From: Tunturibacter gelidoferens
GTDB taxonomy: Bacteria; Acidobacteriota; Terriglobia; Terriglobales; Acidobacteriaceae
Reading direction: 5' to 3'
DNA: 64,000 nucleotides
NCBI RefSeq assembly: GCF_040358255.1
Contig: NZ_CP132938.1
Location: 1,736,001 to 1,800,000 of the forward strand
Positions 10,901 through 19,296 of the stretch are shown in pieces. The stretch's first letter is position 1; every line of letters starts with the position of its first letter. Made by a program: the position numbers and the translations under genes. A model generated the notes under the pieces. That model did not search any database, had not been told where the DNA came from, and worked only from the letters and a program-made list of their open reading frames with translations.

Positions 10901-11361
10901 ATCTCGTCGCAGGCGGCTGGCAGGTAAACTCCATCCTCCAGTTCCACACCGGCTTCCCCATCACCGCACAGGCCTCCGACAACTCCGGCACGACCTCCGG
11001 CTTCCCCCGCGCCAATTGCACCGGCCAGCCGATCGAAACCCCGAAGAAGAAGTCCACCATCCCCGGCAGCCCCGGATACGTCTGGTTCGACTCCTCCTCC
11101 GTCTCTCAACCCACCAGCGGCTTCGGCGACTGTCAGGTCGGCAGCTTCACCGGCCCAGGCCTCCAGGCGATCGACTTCAGTGTCTCGAAAACCTTCCACA
11201 TCCTCGAGAGTCAGAGCCTGCAATTCCGCGCCGAAGCCATCAACGCACTCAACCATCCCATCCTGGTCGCGCCGAATTCCAGCATCGGCACCACCTTTGG
11301 TCTGGTCAACAACGCCCAGGGCGAGCGAAACCTTCAATTCGCCTTGAAGTACATGTTCTAA
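7909..11361 (+). CDS. TonB-dependent receptor, Oar-like (carboxypeptidase-regulatory-like N-terminus)
   Basis: 1150-residue outer-membrane receptor. The ATG at 7909 is chosen because GGAGG lies 6 bases upstream and it opens directly into a signal peptide (MRARIALFSFFTFLVCSFAHG). Then come a carboxypeptidase-D regulatory-like beta sandwich (about 23-110, ITGTVTDASGAVIAGATV), a plug domain (GRPYINGNREQTNNYILDGMD region) and a long beta-barrel ending in LKYMF with a C-terminal aromatic residue. This architecture is characteristic of Acidobacteria and is used for large sugar polymers or oligomers. No SusD partner is present. A NagR-like site 290 bases upstream hints at amino-sugar uptake; this is an inference. 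A strong terminator follows the stop. Confidence 0.93.
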   Translation: MRARIALFSFFTFLVCSFAHGQDISAKITGTVTDASGAVIAGATVTARESSRGTVYPTKTNAAGVYYLSPLPVGQYVLKVAAPGFSSSEHQAISLDIAQTARIDVALTVGQASQTVEVSGAPPLLQTDDSYLGTVLDARANVTLPLATRNYNQLTLLSPGAVSLNPGSFTGSQASFQVGRPYINGNREQTNNYILDGMDNNQIDNNDVAFSPSVDAIQEFNLISQNAPSSYGNYLGGIINVTLKSGTNQFHGDVFEFIRNDALNANTWKNGLTKGQPYIPGTNNPDGTGLKPILRWNEFGGSVGGPIIKDKLFFFVDYQGSRFDQPATSVPYTVFTAAERQGNFASICSAGFNASGICNNLTQQLYNPYSSPTPGGRTPFLYNKINIPFSSAASKILNSNLYPAPINDLTTGNQVNVTHSFTNSDQGDLKIDWIASQKDHVYARYSQQHITNPTTNSQLLTGDSDNEFPLYNGVIDYTHTFNPSLLNNARIGTSYFPVTEGYTNPTGQNLPSTFGIAGAAPNQTFLPLQMFSGASYGPMFGNNNLVSQFHDTVVQAEDTVTIIRGKHTVNVGFEFYNYRTNVLYVGNSGLAGEFIYNGSFTSNPSVVIPPSGPGGASSTPTGWAEADFLLGLPQNVGLGSGGGRSLRNSLYSGFVQDDWHALPNLTLNLGLRYEVVTPRAEAHNQATNYGLFTGEVQIAGLNGNSKALYNQYNGPTNFQPRVGFSWQPGGDKSMVVRGAYGISNFTESTGTGNLLIQNPPFAIPLNVTYAGGTQALPTTTLDEGFSSFPASGCTEAAALAQSPLCFSGSGIHAFNPNEIRPAVSQQYNLTVQRQIGNSSTFSIGYVGQKTDHLMTIALINQKVLEADGTIAPSPYLNPTLQGLIGQARLTASTGYSNYNALQASFQQRLNHGLELQGNYTFSKCLGNSSGFYAQYGDTNAQLTQAGNNHFFFQNTYNPAADYGRCDQNVANSFNGFVTYDLPFGRGRTFGSNINRAADLVAGGWQVNSILQFHTGFPITAQASDNSGTTSGFPRANCTGQPIETPKKKSTIPGSPGYVWFDSSSVSQPTSGFGDCQVGSFTGPGLQAIDFSVSKTFHILESQSLQFRAEAINALNHPILVAPNSSIGTTFGLVNNAQGERNLQFALKYMF

Positions 11362-11384
11362 CCCTCATTTCAAATTCTTCCCTT

Positions 11385-11426
11385 GGGGAGAGCGCATCGG
11401 TACTTTGCGCTCTCCCCTCCTTTTTT
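11385..11426 (+). terminator. Rho-independent terminator after TonB receptor 1
   Basis: A 12-bp perfect stem, GGGGAGAGCGCA (11385-11396) with TGCGCTCTCCCC (11406-11417), is followed by CCTTTTTT. It lies 24 bases after the stop codon. Confidence 0.9.
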
Positions 11427-11713
11427 AAGGAGTAACCAGCGAGAGTCCCGCAAAGCTCCGAAACGTCCGACCACTCGCCCTCGAAATTCGACGTGTGCCC
11501 GAGGTTGCGCCCGAGGTTGCGCCCCGCAAAGAGCCCGTCAAGCCCCGCGTTTATCGAATGATCCTCACCGGCAGAGAAACTGGTAAGACCAGTAACGGTG
11601 AAGAGTCTCGTCAGGCTCTACAGAGTCACCCCCAGACCAAAAACTTTCTTGACAAGCAATAGTCTGATCCAGCAGAATCCTCAGCCGGGGAAGATTGACG
11701 ACATTTCCTCTAC

Positions 11714-11725
11714 TCAAACGTTTGA
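11714..11725 (+). promoter_or_regulatory. LacI-family-type operator candidate 1
   Basis: Perfect 12-base palindrome TCAAACGTTTGA, with the CG-centred AAACGTTT core typical of LacI/CcpA-family operators. It lies 190 bases before the receptor start. No LacI gene is in the window. Confidence 0.5.
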
Positions 11726-11862
11726 AGTAAATGCAGGACGAGCAACATTTGCCCGGATACGGCGACTTCCATCAAACAAAAACCGTAAGCGAAGCATTTT
11801 CATTGTGTTGAAGCAGTCTCAAGAGAACTCTGCCAACACAAGCAGCAGAACGTTAGATCGAC

Positions 11863-11874
11863 TTAAACGTTTTA
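11863..11874 (+). promoter_or_regulatory. LacI-family-type operator candidate 2
   Basis: TTAAACGTTTTA, with the same AAACGTTT core as the site at 11714, 30 bases before the receptor ATG. Two matching sites 149 bases apart upstream of one gene would allow looping repression. Confidence 0.5.
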
Positions 11875-11903
11875 CAAACCCAAGAACCGAAGGGCAGGAC
11901 AAC

Positions 11904-14900
11904 ATGATCTACGATTCAACCACCCAGATGACCCGCCTAGGCCAGTGCGGACGCAGACTATCTCGGGGATGGAGCAAGCCGGCATATCTTCTGGCACTCC
12001 TGGTCCTCTTCACCTCAGCAGCCTTCGCGCAGCTGACCACCGCCGACATCCTCGGAACCATCACCGATGCCACAGGCGCCGTCGTTCCCAACGCCACCGT
12101 CGTCCTCACCAATACCGGGACGAACGAGAAGCGCACCACCACCTCCAACAGCTCCGGCGACTACAGCTTCAACATCCTTCCGGTCGGCCACTACTCCATC
12201 TCCGTCAAAGCCACCGGCTTCGAGGCGGCGATTACCAAGGATCTCTCTGTAGAAGCTGGTGACCGCGCCCGCAACGACGTCCATCTCCAGCTCGGCGCAG
12301 AATCAACCGTCGTCGAAGTCACCGCCAGCACGCCTCTCCTCCAGGCAGATTCCGCAACCGTCAGCTCCACCGTGACTGCAAAAGCCGTGCAGGATCTTCC
12401 CCTCAACGGACGTAACTTCGTTCAGCTCGTGGGCCTCGTCCCCGGCGCCAACGAGGGAGCAGGCAACGGCCTTTCGAGCGGTGGCCGTCCCGACGATCGT
12501 CGTACCAATGCAGCCGGTCTCTCCGTCAACGGACAGGACGACACCCTCAACAACTGGGTAGTCGACGGCATCGACGACAACGAACGCATCATCGGCACCA
12601 TCGGTATCAAGCCCAACGTCGAAGGTATTCAGGAAATCACGATCCAGACCAACAGCTACGCTCCGGAAGCTGGACGTACTGCCGGCGGAGTCATCAACCT
12701 CGTCACCCGCTCTGGAACGAACGCCTTCCATGGTTCGGTCTACGAGTACTTCCGCAACGACATCTTTGACGCCCGCAACGTCTTCGCATCCACCGGAAAG
12801 AAACCCGAGCTCCGTCAGAATCAGTACGGCGTCAGCATCGGCGGACCGATCTTCCGAGACAGAACCTTCTTCTACTTTGACTGGGAAGGCCTCCGGAACG
12901 TCGCGGGCGTTACCTATACCGGTACCGTACCGACTCAGTCTGAATACAACAACATCAACAGCATTAACGGTGGATCGCCAGAGGCATTTTTTAGCACGGC
13001 TAACGGTACCGCCCAGGCGCATGCGGGACTAATCCCAGCCACCGGTGGACCGGTACCCATCAACCCGATCGCACTGAACTATCTGAAGCTGTTCCCGGCA
13101 CCTACCAACAGCAATCTCTCGAACAACTACATCATCAGCCCGAGTAAGACCCAGGACTACAACCTCTATGACGCTCGCATAGACCACAGGTTCAACGATA
13201 AAAACGTGCTGTTTGGCCGCTGGTCCTACAACAAAGTCACTAGCTTTACGCCCCCCAACTTCGGCACTGTAAACGGTGTCCAGGTTTCGGGTGGAAGGTA
13301 CAACTTTGACGGTCCCGCATCCGACTTCGCAACACAGTTTGCATTCGGCTTCACGCACATCTTCACACCAGCTCTCTTGCTCGATCTCCGCGCAGGCTAC
13401 ACTCGCATCAACAACCTCTCTCTTCCACTCAACTACGGCATCGGGATCGACCAAAAAGTCGGCTTCCCGGCCAGCCAGACCAACTTCAGCCCGTTTGCTG
13501 ACTCCTTGACCCCGGTCTCAATCGGACCCTTCGGTGATATCGGCGACGGCGCTTACGTTCCTCTGCAGGACATCGACAACACCTTCCAATACTCCGGTAC
13601 CGTTAGCTGGACCCTGGGCAACCACAACATCAAGGCAGGCCTCGGTCTCATCCGCCGGCAGGCTCGTAACGTGCAAAGTGCCTCCGCGGTCGGAGCTTAT
13701 GGCTTCAATCTGACCACAGACAGCAACGGCGATCAGCTGACCCAGCAGAACAACCAGATTGCTTCTACTCTGCTCGGCGCCTTCAACAACCAAACCCGCA
13801 ACTTCAATATCAACTCTCCTGACTACCGCAGCTGGGAGCCAAGTGGCTTCGTGCAGGATAGCTGGAAGATCAACCCCAAGGTGACCATCGTCTACGGCCT
13901 CCGCTACGACGTCTTCACACCATTCACCGAAGCTCACAACCACATCTCAAACTATGACTTCCTCGATGCGCTCTCCAACCCGGCGGCAGCTACCTCGTCT
14001 GCGTTGAAGATCGCCAATGTGAATGGAGTCAACTCACAGGTCAACATTCCTACCGATCACGGCGATGTTGCGCCACGCGTTGGCTTCTCCGCATCGCTCA
14101 CCCCCCAAACCGTTCTCCGTGGTGGTTACGGGCTCAGTTACTTCCCCGGGAACTACACCTCCAACGCCGACCTGAAGAACGTTCCGTTCACCTCCATCTT
14201 CAGCCCGGCTTGCCAATCCACTCTCGCGGTTAATATCGAAACCTATGTAAACAACGGCACACTCCCTCCAGGCCAGAACCCGGACTGCGCAGGCGGTCCT
14301 TTCAATACAAACTCGAACTTTAGCCAGGGAATCGTTGGTCCGTCTGCTCCGAGTCCAGCGCAGCTCGCAAACCTGAGCCTCATCCCCGGTCTTTCGTTCG
14401 TCGCGGAAGCACCGCACTTCAAAAACGCCATGATCCAGCAGTACAACCTGCAAATAGAGCAACAGTTCGGCTCCAACGTCTTCACCATCGGCTACGTCGG
14501 CAACATCGGTCAGCATCTGCCCGAATCGATTAACAACATCAACCAGCCGCTGCCCTTCAACCCCATCACCAACGCCGCTGGCGCTGCTCGTCCGCTGGAT
14601 GCAGCCTTCATTGCAGCCAATCCAAACAAGCCGACCAGCTCGAATTTGGGCGGCGTCAGCTACATCAACAGCGGCGGTATCTCCAACTACAACGCTTTGC
14701 AGACCTCCTACCAGCGCCGCTTTACCAAGGGTCTGGCATTTGATGCGAACTACACTTGGGGCAAAGCTCTGAGCGACATCACTGGCTTCTCCCAACAGGG
14801 CAGCAACCAGGGTTGGAGCAACGCGGATCCGTTCAATATCCGTGCAACTGAATACGGCATCGCGGAGACCGATATTCAAAACCGCTTCGCTCTCGGTCTG

Positions 14901-15476
14901 AACTACGAACTCCAGTACGGCAAGCAGTTCACCGGCGCCAAGAAACTCGCCTTCAGCGGATGGTCCTTCAATACCATCACCGTCTGGCAGAGCGGAAAAC
15001 CCTTCACCATCACCAGCACTGGCAGCGGAGCAGATAACCCTGCTGGCGACGACCCTCTACATCCCGCCAAACGATTCGGCTTCAACAACCGCGCCGTTCC
15101 CCAAAACAGCGGAGGCAACGACCGCCCCAGCCAGATCGGAGATGCTCGTGGATCGAGGGCGATTCAGCACTTCTTCAACACTGCGGCCTTCGTTCCTCAA
15201 CCCCTCGGAACCATTGGAAACGTTCAGCGCAACTCGCTGTTCGGGCCCACCTTCCGCCACGTAGACCTATCCGTGTTCAAGACGTTCGCCATTACCGAGC
15301 GGTTCGGACTTCAGTTCCGCGCGGAGAGCTACAACATCTCGAACACGCCCAACTTCTACCTGGGCAATGGCCAACCAGGCGATCAATTCGGCAACCCCGG
15401 CTTCGGAAGCATATCGCAGGCCGACCCGAACTACACCCCGCGCCAGTATCAGTTTGCCCTCAAGGTGCTGTTCTAA
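11904..15476 (+). CDS. TonB-dependent receptor, Oar-like (carboxypeptidase-regulatory-like N-terminus)
   Basis: 1190-residue outer-membrane receptor. The frame is open from 11598, but the ATG at 11904 gives a usable export signal (KPAYLLALLVLFTSAAFAQ) directly before the mature domain. The layout matches the first receptor: a CarboxypepD_reg-like sandwich (DILGTITDATGAVVPNATV), a plug with LPLNGRNFVQLVGLVPGANE, and a long barrel ending in LKVLF. Sequence identity to receptor 1 is limited beyond shared family motifs, so this is not a recent duplicate. Two LacI-type sites lie upstream and a beta-glucosidase gene follows 400 bases downstream. This suggests uptake of a beta-glucoside or other oligosaccharide; the substrate is an inference. 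Confidence 0.93.
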   Translation: MIYDSTTQMTRLGQCGRRLSRGWSKPAYLLALLVLFTSAAFAQLTTADILGTITDATGAVVPNATVVLTNTGTNEKRTTTSNSSGDYSFNILPVGHYSISVKATGFEAAITKDLSVEAGDRARNDVHLQLGAESTVVEVTASTPLLQADSATVSSTVTAKAVQDLPLNGRNFVQLVGLVPGANEGAGNGLSSGGRPDDRRTNAAGLSVNGQDDTLNNWVVDGIDDNERIIGTIGIKPNVEGIQEITIQTNSYAPEAGRTAGGVINLVTRSGTNAFHGSVYEYFRNDIFDARNVFASTGKKPELRQNQYGVSIGGPIFRDRTFFYFDWEGLRNVAGVTYTGTVPTQSEYNNINSINGGSPEAFFSTANGTAQAHAGLIPATGGPVPINPIALNYLKLFPAPTNSNLSNNYIISPSKTQDYNLYDARIDHRFNDKNVLFGRWSYNKVTSFTPPNFGTVNGVQVSGGRYNFDGPASDFATQFAFGFTHIFTPALLLDLRAGYTRINNLSLPLNYGIGIDQKVGFPASQTNFSPFADSLTPVSIGPFGDIGDGAYVPLQDIDNTFQYSGTVSWTLGNHNIKAGLGLIRRQARNVQSASAVGAYGFNLTTDSNGDQLTQQNNQIASTLLGAFNNQTRNFNINSPDYRSWEPSGFVQDSWKINPKVTIVYGLRYDVFTPFTEAHNHISNYDFLDALSNPAAATSSALKIANVNGVNSQVNIPTDHGDVAPRVGFSASLTPQTVLRGGYGLSYFPGNYTSNADLKNVPFTSIFSPACQSTLAVNIETYVNNGTLPPGQNPDCAGGPFNTNSNFSQGIVGPSAPSPAQLANLSLIPGLSFVAEAPHFKNAMIQQYNLQIEQQFGSNVFTIGYVGNIGQHLPESINNINQPLPFNPITNAAGAARPLDAAFIAANPNKPTSSNLGGVSYINSGGISNYNALQTSYQRRFTKGLAFDANYTWGKALSDITGFSQQGSNQGWSNADPFNIRATEYGIAETDIQNRFALGLNYELQYGKQFTGAKKLAFSGWSFNTITVWQSGKPFTITSTGSGADNPAGDDPLHPAKRFGFNNRAVPQNSGGNDRPSQIGDARGSRAIQHFFNTAAFVPQPLGTIGNVQRNSLFGPTFRHVDLSVFKTFAITERFGLQFRAESYNISNTPNFYLGNGQPGDQFGNPGFGSISQADPNYTPRQYQFALKVLF

Positions 15477-15496
15477 CCCGAACGCGACACAACCAG

Positions 15497-15538
15497 CCCG
15501 TCGGCGAAGAGAAACCCTCTTCGCCGACGGGTACTTTT
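15497..15538 (+). terminator. Rho-independent terminator after TonB receptor 2
   Basis: A 15-bp perfect stem, CCCGTCGGCGAAGAG (15497-15511) with its complement at 15517-15531 and a 5-base loop, is followed by TACTTTTT. Confidence 0.93.
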
Positions 15539-15607
15539 TGCTCCGAGTCTCAGCTCAGGCTGTTGGGATAGGACCAGAGACGCATTCACAGCCACTCCCT
15601 CAGAAGT

Positions 15608-15643
15608 CGTCATCCTGAACGAAGTGAAGGATCCCTGTATTTC
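15608..15643 (+). repeat. Dispersed intergenic repeat (GTCATCCTGA-type)
   Basis: The sequence begins GTCATCCTGAACGAAGTG and continues with AAGGATCCCTGTATTT. A related, more diverged copy begins at 21396 (GTCATTCCGCACCCTGAGCG). From memory this type of element is scattered through acidobacterial intergenic regions. The rest of 15539-15880 is C/A-rich and shows no gene. A ribosome site CGGAG precedes the next ATG. Confidence 0.5.
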
Positions 15644-15880
15644 CGTTCGCTCCGGCGCACTTCACAAAAATAAATCTCAAAAACCTGTCACATTTTTCGC
15701 CCCTCAAAACCCACCATCTCAAACACCACGTTTACCACCCATCTCACCACGACTTCACCATCAAATCACCACGTCTCCGACTAGGTTTCCCCCCAAAACC
15801 CTTCTAAATTTGAGTTTTCCCATTCCCCATTTTTTTCGAGCACTTCGTCCCCATAACAACCCGCACGGAGACTACCTGAC

Positions 15881-17377
15881 ATGAATCGCCGAAGTTTTCT
15901 AGCCCAAACCTCTGCGTGGGCCGCAGCCGCCGCGCTCCCCAGGCTATCCGTAGCCTCCGTCCTCCCCTCACTCGACGCCACCGCCGAGCAAACCCCAGCC
16001 GTCGGCGAAGTCAAGTTCCCAAAAGACTTCCTCTGGGGCACCGCCACTGCCGCCTATCAGGTCGAAGGCGCCTGGAATGTTGACGGTAGAGGCGAGACCG
16101 TCTGGGACCGCTTCAGCCACTCCCTCGGCAACGTCAAGGGCGCCTACACCGGCGACGCCGCCTGCGACGACTACCATCGCTACCCCGAAGACATCGCCCT
16201 CATGAAGCAGATGAATATGCGCAGCTATCGCTACTCCATCGCATGGTCCCGCATCCAACCCACCGGCGAAGGAGCCATCAACCAGAAGGGAATCGACTAC
16301 TACAAGCGCCTCACCGACACCGTTCTCAAGGCAGGGCTTCGCCCCCTCGTCACCCTCTACCACTGGGACCTCCCCCAGCCCCTCGAAGACAAAGGCGGCT
16401 GGCCCAACCGCGACACCGCTGCCCGTTTCGCCGACTACGCCGAGATCGCCGTCAAAGCCCTCGGCGACCGCATTCAAACCTGGGCCATCTTCAACGAGCC
16501 CTGGGTCTTCACCTATCTCGGTTACGGAAGTGGTGTCCACGCCCCCGGAAAACAAGACTTCGACCTCTTCCTCAAGGCCTCACACACTGTGAACCTCGCA
16601 CAGGGCGACGCCTTCCGCGCCATCAAGGCCATCGCTCCGAAATCCAAGGTCGGCAGCGCCTTCAGTATGTCGTCAACTACCCCCGCAACCTCCTCCTCCG
16701 AAGACGCCGCCGCCGCCAAACGCTTCGACGCCTTCAACAACGTCTGGTTCCTCGAGACTGCCTTACGCGGCCGCTATCCCGAAGCCTTTGTCCACGGTGT
16801 CCCCCTCGAGACCATGGGCTTTCAAAACGGCGACGACAAGCGTATGACTGCACCGCTCGACTACATCGGCGTCAACTACTACTTCCGCCAAATCGTCGCC
16901 AATCTCAAAACACCCGCTCCCACCAAACCCTCCTACGACGCCATGGGCTTCGACCACTTCAATGGAAAAGAAGGCCCCCTCACCGAGATCGGCTGGGAGG
17001 TCTATCCGCGAGGCATGTATGAGATCGTCCAGCGCGTCTCGCAGGACTACAAACTCCCCATCGAGATCACCGAGAACGGCTGCTCCTACGGCGACTATCC
17101 CGACGCCTCCGGCCGCGTCGCCGACGTCCGCCGCATTCACTACTATCGCGAGCACCTTCGCGAACTCGCCCGCGCCATTCACGACGGAGCCGATGTTCGC
17201 GCCTACCACTCCTGGTCCATCCTCGACAACTTCGAGTGGTCCGAAGGCTACACGCAACGCTTCGGCATGGTCTTCGTGGACTTCCCCACACAGCGCCGCT
17301 TCATGAAGGATTCAGCGAAGTGGTACTCTCGTGTCGCCGCCACCAACACCATCGAAGCCACCCCTGCCACAACATAA
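15881..17377 (+). CDS. Glycoside hydrolase family 1 beta-glucosidase, Tat-exported
   Basis: 498-residue retaining beta-glycosidase that releases glucose or related sugars from the non-reducing end of beta-glycosides. The N-terminus MNRRSFLAQTSAWAAAAALP is a twin-arginine signal, so the enzyme is probably folded in the cytoplasm and exported. GH1 landmarks are complete: FLWGTATAAYQVEGAWNVDG at the barrel start, acid/base E206 in TWAIFNEPWVF, nucleophile E398 in PIEITENGCSYGDYPD, and the aglycone-site SWSILDNFEWSEGYTQRFG region (here HSWSILDNFEWSEGY). It sits downstream of TonB receptor 2, which fits periplasmic trimming of imported oligosaccharides. The exact sugar is not decidable from sequence. 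Confidence 0.95.
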   Translation: MNRRSFLAQTSAWAAAAALPRLSVASVLPSLDATAEQTPAVGEVKFPKDFLWGTATAAYQVEGAWNVDGRGETVWDRFSHSLGNVKGAYTGDAACDDYHRYPEDIALMKQMNMRSYRYSIAWSRIQPTGEGAINQKGIDYYKRLTDTVLKAGLRPLVTLYHWDLPQPLEDKGGWPNRDTAARFADYAEIAVKALGDRIQTWAIFNEPWVFTYLGYGSGVHAPGKQDFDLFLKASHTVNLAQGDAFRAIKAIAPKSKVGSAFSMSSTTPATSSSEDAAAAKRFDAFNNVWFLETALRGRYPEAFVHGVPLETMGFQNGDDKRMTAPLDYIGVNYYFRQIVANLKTPAPTKPSYDAMGFDHFNGKEGPLTEIGWEVYPRGMYEIVQRVSQDYKLPIEITENGCSYGDYPDASGRVADVRRIHYYREHLRELARAIHDGADVRAYHSWSILDNFEWSEGYTQRFGMVFVDFPTQRRFMKDSAKWYSRVAATNTIEATPATT

Positions 17378-17392
17378 CCAACCAAAGGACTG

Positions 17393-17424
17393 GGCACAGA
17401 GGTAAGCGATAATACCTCTGTGCC
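17393..17424 (+). promoter_or_regulatory. Perfect 12-bp inverted repeat over the start of the MutS-like gene
   Basis: Left arm GGCACAGAGGTA (17393-17404), 8-base loop, right arm TACCTCTGTGCC (17413-17424). The only plausible start codon, GTG at 17420, lies in the right arm and the purine-rich AGAGG in the left arm. There is no T-run, so a simple terminator is unlikely. Confidence 0.65.
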
Positions 17425-19228
17425 TCCGTCCGATCTTTCTCCCTCCGAAGAGTACAAGCAGCGCCAGCAAGCCCGCGAGCAGAAGGTCGCGCATTTCGAA
17501 AAGCTGCATCGGCGCTTCGGAAATCTCCGACTCCTGGTAGTCATTGCAACCCTGATCGCCTGCTGGTTCTCTCTCCACAACACCGCCTTTTCACCATGGT
17601 GGCTTCTCACGGGCCCTGTAGTATTCCTCGCGATTGCCTTCCTGCACGCAAAGATCCTACGTCAGCGCACCTGCGCCGAGCGCGCCGTAGACTTCTATCG
17701 CAAGGGCATTGCCCGCATCGAAGACCGCTGGAACCTCTCCAGCCAGATCGGCACTGGCCACACCGGCGAACGCATCGATACCCACGCCAGCCTTTACGCC
17801 ACCGATCTCGACCTCTTCGGCCCCGGCAGCCTCTTCGAACTCCTTTCGCTCGCTCGCACGCGAATGGGCGAGGACACCCTCGCCACCTGGCTCCTCGCTC
17901 CAGCCCCCGTCGCCGGCCTAAAGCAGCGCCACGCCGCAGTCTCCGAACTTCGCACCTGCCTCAACCTTCGCGAAGACGTAGCTGTCCTTGGTGAAGATCT
18001 CAAGGTTGGTATCCACGCCGAAGCTCTCACACGTTGGGCCGAGGCTCCCAATCAGCTCAAACACCAGGCTCTCCGCTGGCTCTCTCTCCTCATCTCATTC
18101 GCATCGATAGCCTCCGTGATCTTCTGGGCGCAACGCGGAGAAAAGACTCCTTTCTTCCTCATCCTCATCCTCGCAAGCATCATTACCGCATCTCTTCGCA
18201 TGCAAACCGCCGAAGTCCTTCAATCCACCGAGCACGCCCTCAAGGATCTGCAACTCCTCTCCTCTTTGTTGGCCCGTCTCGAGCGCGAACAGTTCGAATC
18301 GCCGCGCCTGCAGACTCTCAAGAAGCAACTCTCCTCTCATCACCTCGCAGGCTCTCAAGCTATCGCCCGCCTCCGCACCATCGTGGAGTACATCAACGCG
18401 CTCGAAAACCCAATCCTGCGCGCCCTCAACGTGCCGCTCGTCTACGGGGTCCAGGCTGCCTACGCAGCCGAAGCCTGGCGCAGCGCCCACGGAACCGCAG
18501 TACGCTCCTGGCTCGCAACCATCGGCGAAGCCGAAGCGCTCCTGTCCCTCTCTGCCTACACCTTCGAGCATCCCGCCGACCCATTCCCCGAGTTCGTCGA
18601 GGGCGCACCCTGCTTCAACGCCGAACAACTCGGCCACCCTCTCATCCCCGCCGCAAAGTGTGTCCGCAACAACGTTAGTATCTGTGGCGAAATCCGCGTC
18701 CTCCTCATCAGCGGCTCAAACATGTCCGGCAAAAGCACGCTCATGCGCGCCGTCGGCATCAACACCGTCCTCGCCATGGCAGGGGCACCCGTCCGCGCCG
18801 CAAGATTGCAACTCACTCCGCTACAAATAGGAGCAAGCATTCTCATCAACGACTCGCTACAGGAAGGAAGCTCTCGCTTCTACGCCGAGATCACGCGCCT
18901 CCGCCAGATCTGCGACCTCGCCGAAAAAAATCCCCCGGTCCTCTTCCTCCTGGACGAGCTCCTCCAGGGCACAAACTCGAAAGACCGCCTCATCGGAGCC
19001 GAAGGCGTAGTCCGCGCCCTGCTCGACAGCGGAGCCATCGGCCTTATCAGCACCCACGACCTCGCCCTCACCAACATCGGAGAACAGCGCGACCCCCGTC
19101 TCCACAATGTGCATCTTCAGGACGAGATCGAGGACGGAAAGATGAAGTTCGACTTCAAGTTGCAGGAGGGCGTCGTCACCAAAAGCAACGGCATCGAACT
19201 CATGCGCCTCATCGGCCTCAAGGTTTGA
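17420..19228 (+). CDS. Membrane-anchored MutS-like ATPase
   Basis: 602-residue MutS-family protein that lacks the mismatch-recognition domains of canonical MutS. Two hydrophobic hairpins are visible (about 38-77 and 220-259), so it is probably held in the inner membrane. A lever/clamp-like helical section (about 260-400) follows, and then the MutS ABC-type ATPase with Walker A GSNMSGKST at 432-440, LQEGSSRFYAEITRL (signature-like) and Walker B VLFLLDELLQGTN. Proteins of this type occur beside sugar and stress genes in several phyla and have no settled function. The start is uncertain: GTG at 17420 is the only start-like codon between the upstream in-frame TAA (the GH1 stop) and the first hydrophobic segment, and it sits inside a perfect hairpin. 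It may be co-transcribed with the GH1 gene 42 bases upstream. Confidence 0.85.
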   Translation: MPPSDLSPSEEYKQRQQAREQKVAHFEKLHRRFGNLRLLVVIATLIACWFSLHNTAFSPWWLLTGPVVFLAIAFLHAKILRQRTCAERAVDFYRKGIARIEDRWNLSSQIGTGHTGERIDTHASLYATDLDLFGPGSLFELLSLARTRMGEDTLATWLLAPAPVAGLKQRHAAVSELRTCLNLREDVAVLGEDLKVGIHAEALTRWAEAPNQLKHQALRWLSLLISFASIASVIFWAQRGEKTPFFLILILASIITASLRMQTAEVLQSTEHALKDLQLLSSLLARLEREQFESPRLQTLKKQLSSHHLAGSQAIARLRTIVEYINALENPILRALNVPLVYGVQAAYAAEAWRSAHGTAVRSWLATIGEAEALLSLSAYTFEHPADPFPEFVEGAPCFNAEQLGHPLIPAAKCVRNNVSICGEIRVLLISGSNMSGKSTLMRAVGINTVLAMAGAPVRAARLQLTPLQIGASILINDSLQEGSSRFYAEITRLRQICDLAEKNPPVLFLLDELLQGTNSKDRLIGAEGVVRALLDSGAIGLISTHDLALTNIGEQRDPRLHNVHLQDEIEDGKMKFDFKLQEGVVTKSNGIELMRLIGLKV

Positions 19229-19296
19229 TCTCCATCTTCCTCCGACCAACGGGAGGACCAACGCACCCATCCAACCAAGACCGGTATACAAGTCAC

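Larger units (their letters stand above)
11427..11903 (+). other. Intergenic region before TonB receptor 2
   Basis: About 480 bases. An open frame continuous with the receptor starts at 11598, but it has no ribosome site or signal peptide and is treated as non-coding. The stretch holds two LacI-type operator-like sites (separate entries) and otherwise nothing recognisable. Confidence 0.55.

Noticed and set aside
11598..11903. N-terminal extension of TonB receptor 2
   Set aside because: The extension would bury the signal peptide 100 residues inside and covers two LacI-type operator sites.
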